Source: Parenemella sanctibonifatiensis (lineage in GTDB: Bacteria; Actinomycetota; Actinomycetes; Propionibacteriales; Propionibacteriaceae). Taken from it: a stretch of DNA of 64,000 bases. The position numbers and the translations under genes are program-made. Positions 62,052 to 64,000 of the stretch are shown here, piece by piece. The stretch's first letter is position 1. Every line of letters begins with the position of its first letter. The notes beneath the pieces are model-generated. The model searched no databases, was not told the origin of the DNA, and saw nothing but the letters and a program-made list of their open reading frames with translations. The stretch covers positions 186,001 through 250,000 of the forward strand of contig NZ_NMVJ01000001.1 in assembly GCF_002250565.1 (NCBI RefSeq), written 5' to 3'.

Positions 62052-64000
62052 TCAGCCGGGATCGGTCCAGCGCAGGTGCGCAGCGCCGCCGACCAGCGCC
62101 GATGCCAGCACCGTGGCGACCATCGCCTGAACGAGGATGGGCGGAACCAAAACGCCGGGCGCGCCAGCTGCGAGCATCAGGATCAGAGCAGCTGGCAGGC
62201 CAGCCACGAAGCCTGCCGCGGTCGCTGCCAGGACGATGCCGCTGGTGGTGGCGAGGAATAGGATTGTCGTCGCCCCGCGGCCCATCCCCAACCCGCGCAG
62301 GAGCCGGTAGGTCGGCGCGTCGTCCCATGCCGTCCCCAGGTGGGATACGCAATAGAGCGTCGCCATCCCGATCTGTGCGGCGATCACGATCGCTTCCACC
62401 ACGGGAGGGGTTCGCACAGGCGGCGGCGCTCCCCAACGCAGGTCGGTGGCAGGAAAGCCCGAGGCCTCGACTAACTGGGAGACGCGTGTGCGAAGGGCCG
62501 GATCGATCGCACCGCCCGTACGCGAGACGAGAAGCTCAGGCCATGGCGTGATGCCCTGATCCCGGAGAGTGTCAACCGACATGAGGCAGTCAAATTCCGC
62601 CGAATCCCCCGGCGGGGCACTGACCAGTGACAGTGGCTGTCCCTGCACTTGTTCGTCAATGCTGATGATGCCGGTGGACGCGGACACCGGACGAAGTGCC
62701 ACCACAGCACCCGCCTCAAGAGCCTGCCGCTCGCCGGGCCCCAATCCACGGCCGGTGAGGTTGTACCACGCATCTCCATCGACGTCGATCGCGTTGAGAA
62801 CGCAGGTGTCGCCACCGGCCATTGCGATCACGGCTCGAGGCGCCGCAGTCCAGACCGTCGTGGGTTCACGTGCGCCTATCGCCTCGAACTCCGCCTCGAC
62901 AGGAGCCGGCGGGTCTTGCCCACGAAGAAGCAAGGTGATGCCCCCAGGCGGCCAGCCCGATGCCTGTGCTTCCTGCTCCGAGGCGCTGATCGTCGCGACA
63001 GACAATCCCAGCACAGTCATGGCGAAGGTGCCTGCTGCCGCAGTGAGGCCAAGCGCCCAGGTGCGGCGAGGATGACTGCGAACAAGTCGCCCGATCACCC
63101 CGTCCAAGCCCGAAACACGCGGCTTCAGAGTCGGAGCGAGTGTGGCCGCGTTCGAGCTTGGCCGCGCCTCCAATGCCGCGGCCAGGCCGAGCATGATCAC
63201 CAGTGCCGTGCCGAGAAGCACGAGCCGGGCGGGCGTGTCGCCCAGCCCCGAATAGGTGAACCCCTGCCGATCGGCCACGAGACGCCCCAGCACGCCGCCG
63301 AATCCCAGTGCCACAAGAGCGCCGGCGAAGACGCCCACCATGGCGGGGATCAAGGCCTCCACGCAGGCAGCCGTCCGCCAGATGTGGCCGGGGACTCCCG
63401 CGGTTCGGGCCGCTTCAGCACTCGCAGCCCACCCCTTCCCTGTTGCCCGCCTCAGCACGAGCAGAACGGCTGCCGCCAATACGATCGATGTACCGAGCAG
63501 CACGATCGGACGGCTGTCCAACGGCGATCCGGTGGCAGTGATCGCGTCGGTAGGGGTCGGCATCAACCCGGCTTCGGATTGGAGCGTCGCTCCAGCGGCT
63601 TGGCTGCCCGGGTCAGAGCCGACGAACCACACGCGCGTTGGGGGCCCGACCGAGGGCATGTCTTCGAGGCCGATGAAGACGGCCAGAGAGGTCGGGCCAT
63701 AGGCCGGAGTGTGCCCGACCCCACTGACGGTGTGCTGCGACTCTCCCAAGTCGATCGCGGATCCGACGGACACATTGGCCCGCCGGGCAAACTCCTCGGT
63801 GACAACCACCCCACCCCCCGACGGAATCTGCCCCTGCTCCACGGTGAGTGTCATGCCGAATGCCCTGCCCGCCCAGTCCCGCGCTGAGACCATCGTCGGG
63901 AAGGTGGTCGAATCCCCACGGGCCGGCACATCGGCGGCAACAAGGGCAGGCTCGGCCGGGCCAAAGCCCGCCTCCTCAATCTGCTCGGCCAGCTGCTCCA
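62052..64000 (-). CDS. FtsX-type permease, partial (runs off the right edge)
   Basis: The open frame continues to the end of the window without a start, so the N terminus is missing; at least 649 residues are seen. After an extracellular part with strand-rich sequence, helices appear in two sets: RPIVLLGTSIVLAAAVLLVL, EALIPAMVGVFAGALVALGF, LLGTALVIMLGLAAAL, then LGLTAAAGTFAMTVLGLSV, and at the C terminus TTILFLATTSGIVLAATAAG with AALILMLAAG and MVATVLASALVGG. This is the MacB/FtsX permease fold of ABC exporters for peptides or lipids. The ATPase partner should lie further right. The visible part shows no frameshift. Confidence 0.82.
   Translation of the reverse strand, partial: EQLAEQIEEAGFGPAEPALVAADVPARGDSTTFPTMVSARDWAGRAFGMTLTVEQGQIPSGGGVVVTEEFARRANVSVGSAIDLGESQHTVSGVGHTPAYGPTSLAVFIGLEDMPSVGPPTRVWFVGSDPGSQAAGATLQSEAGLMPTPTDAITATGSPLDSRPIVLLGTSIVLAAAVLLVLRRATGKGWAASAEAARTAGVPGHIWRTAACVEALIPAMVGVFAGALVALGFGGVLGRLVADRQGFTYSGLGDTPARLVLLGTALVIMLGLAAALEARPSSNAATLAPTLKPRVSGLDGVIGRLVRSHPRRTWALGLTAAAGTFAMTVLGLSVATISASEQEAQASGWPPGGITLLLRGQDPPAPVEAEFEAIGAREPTTVWTAAPRAVIAMAGGDTCVLNAIDVDGDAWYNLTGRGLGPGERQALEAGAVVALRPVSASTGIISIDEQVQGQPLSLVSAPPGDSAEFDCLMSVDTLRDQGITPWPELLVSRTGGAIDPALRTRVSQLVEASGFPATDLRWGAPPPVRTPPVVEAIVIAAQIGMATLYCVSHLGTAWDDAPTYRLLRGLGMGRGATTILFLATTSGIVLAATAAGFVAGLPAALILMLAAGAPGVLVPPILVQAMVATVLASALVGGAAHLRWTDPG

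Overview
This is 64 kb of a GC-rich (about two thirds GC by eye) actinobacterial chromosome. It is almost fully coding on both strands, with about 70 protein genes, 4 tRNA genes and no gene-free stretch above 300 bases. Actinobacterial marker families (DUF2017, DUF3039, DUF3499, DUF3618, DUF4031, TobH, a long DinB tail) and many leaderless start codons support the phylum. Placement in or near Propionibacteriaceae is only an impression from style and gene order. No insertion sequence, prophage, integrase, CRISPR array or replication origin was seen.

Layout. 0-8.4 kb: aminopeptidase N, a ribbon-helix-helix regulator with a DUF4097 protein and a 34-residue ORF, a Nif3 protein, a DUF4352 membrane protein, and a NarL-type two-component system. 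8.4-14 kb: a large unrecognised membrane protein divergent from pyrR-pyrB-pyrC, then a lipoprotein. 14-20 kb: thioesterase and acyl-CoA ligase, divergent from a MarR/D-lactate-dehydrogenase-like pair. 20-31 kb: TauE exporter, EttA, an ArsR/serine-hydrolase pair, two phosphatase-type genes, a MerR/small membrane protein pair, a PrsW protease, tRNA-Arg, an MFS transporter, and an ankyrin/unknown pair. 31-38 kb: oligoribonuclease, tRNA-His with a gene remnant, two fluoride-channel subunits, a PIG-L deacetylase, small membrane proteins, an epimerase, tRNA-Lys, GroES-like/DUF3618, peroxiredoxin, tRNA-Leu and a hydrolase.

38-46.5 kb: a minus-strand run clpS-DUF2017-murI-rph-rdgB-thyA-folA-dinB, mostly coupled by 1-4 base overlaps. 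It is divergent from NAD salvage genes pncB and pncA. 46.5-64 kb: MalQ, an RDD protein, a tail-anchored Ser/Thr kinase, a helicase with DUF3039, an MFS exporter, SpoIIM/RDD/SixA, AhcY, AroQ, the TobH-Trm112-ManB-DUF3499 set known beside mycobacterial manB, and a partial FtsX-type permease running off the right edge.

The most informative regulatory reading is that many starts have TANNNT placed 6-7 bases before ATG or GTG and no ribosome binding site, which fits leaderless transcription and fixes several start codons. Two promoters carry especially clear operators: a 23-bp palindrome filling the promoter of the ribbon-helix-helix gene (2705-2740), and a 22-bp perfect palindrome inside a 19-bp-spacer MerR-type promoter (26707-26737). 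The best candidates for undescribed biology are these two circuits, the protein at 8460-10400, and the gene pair at 29573-31122.
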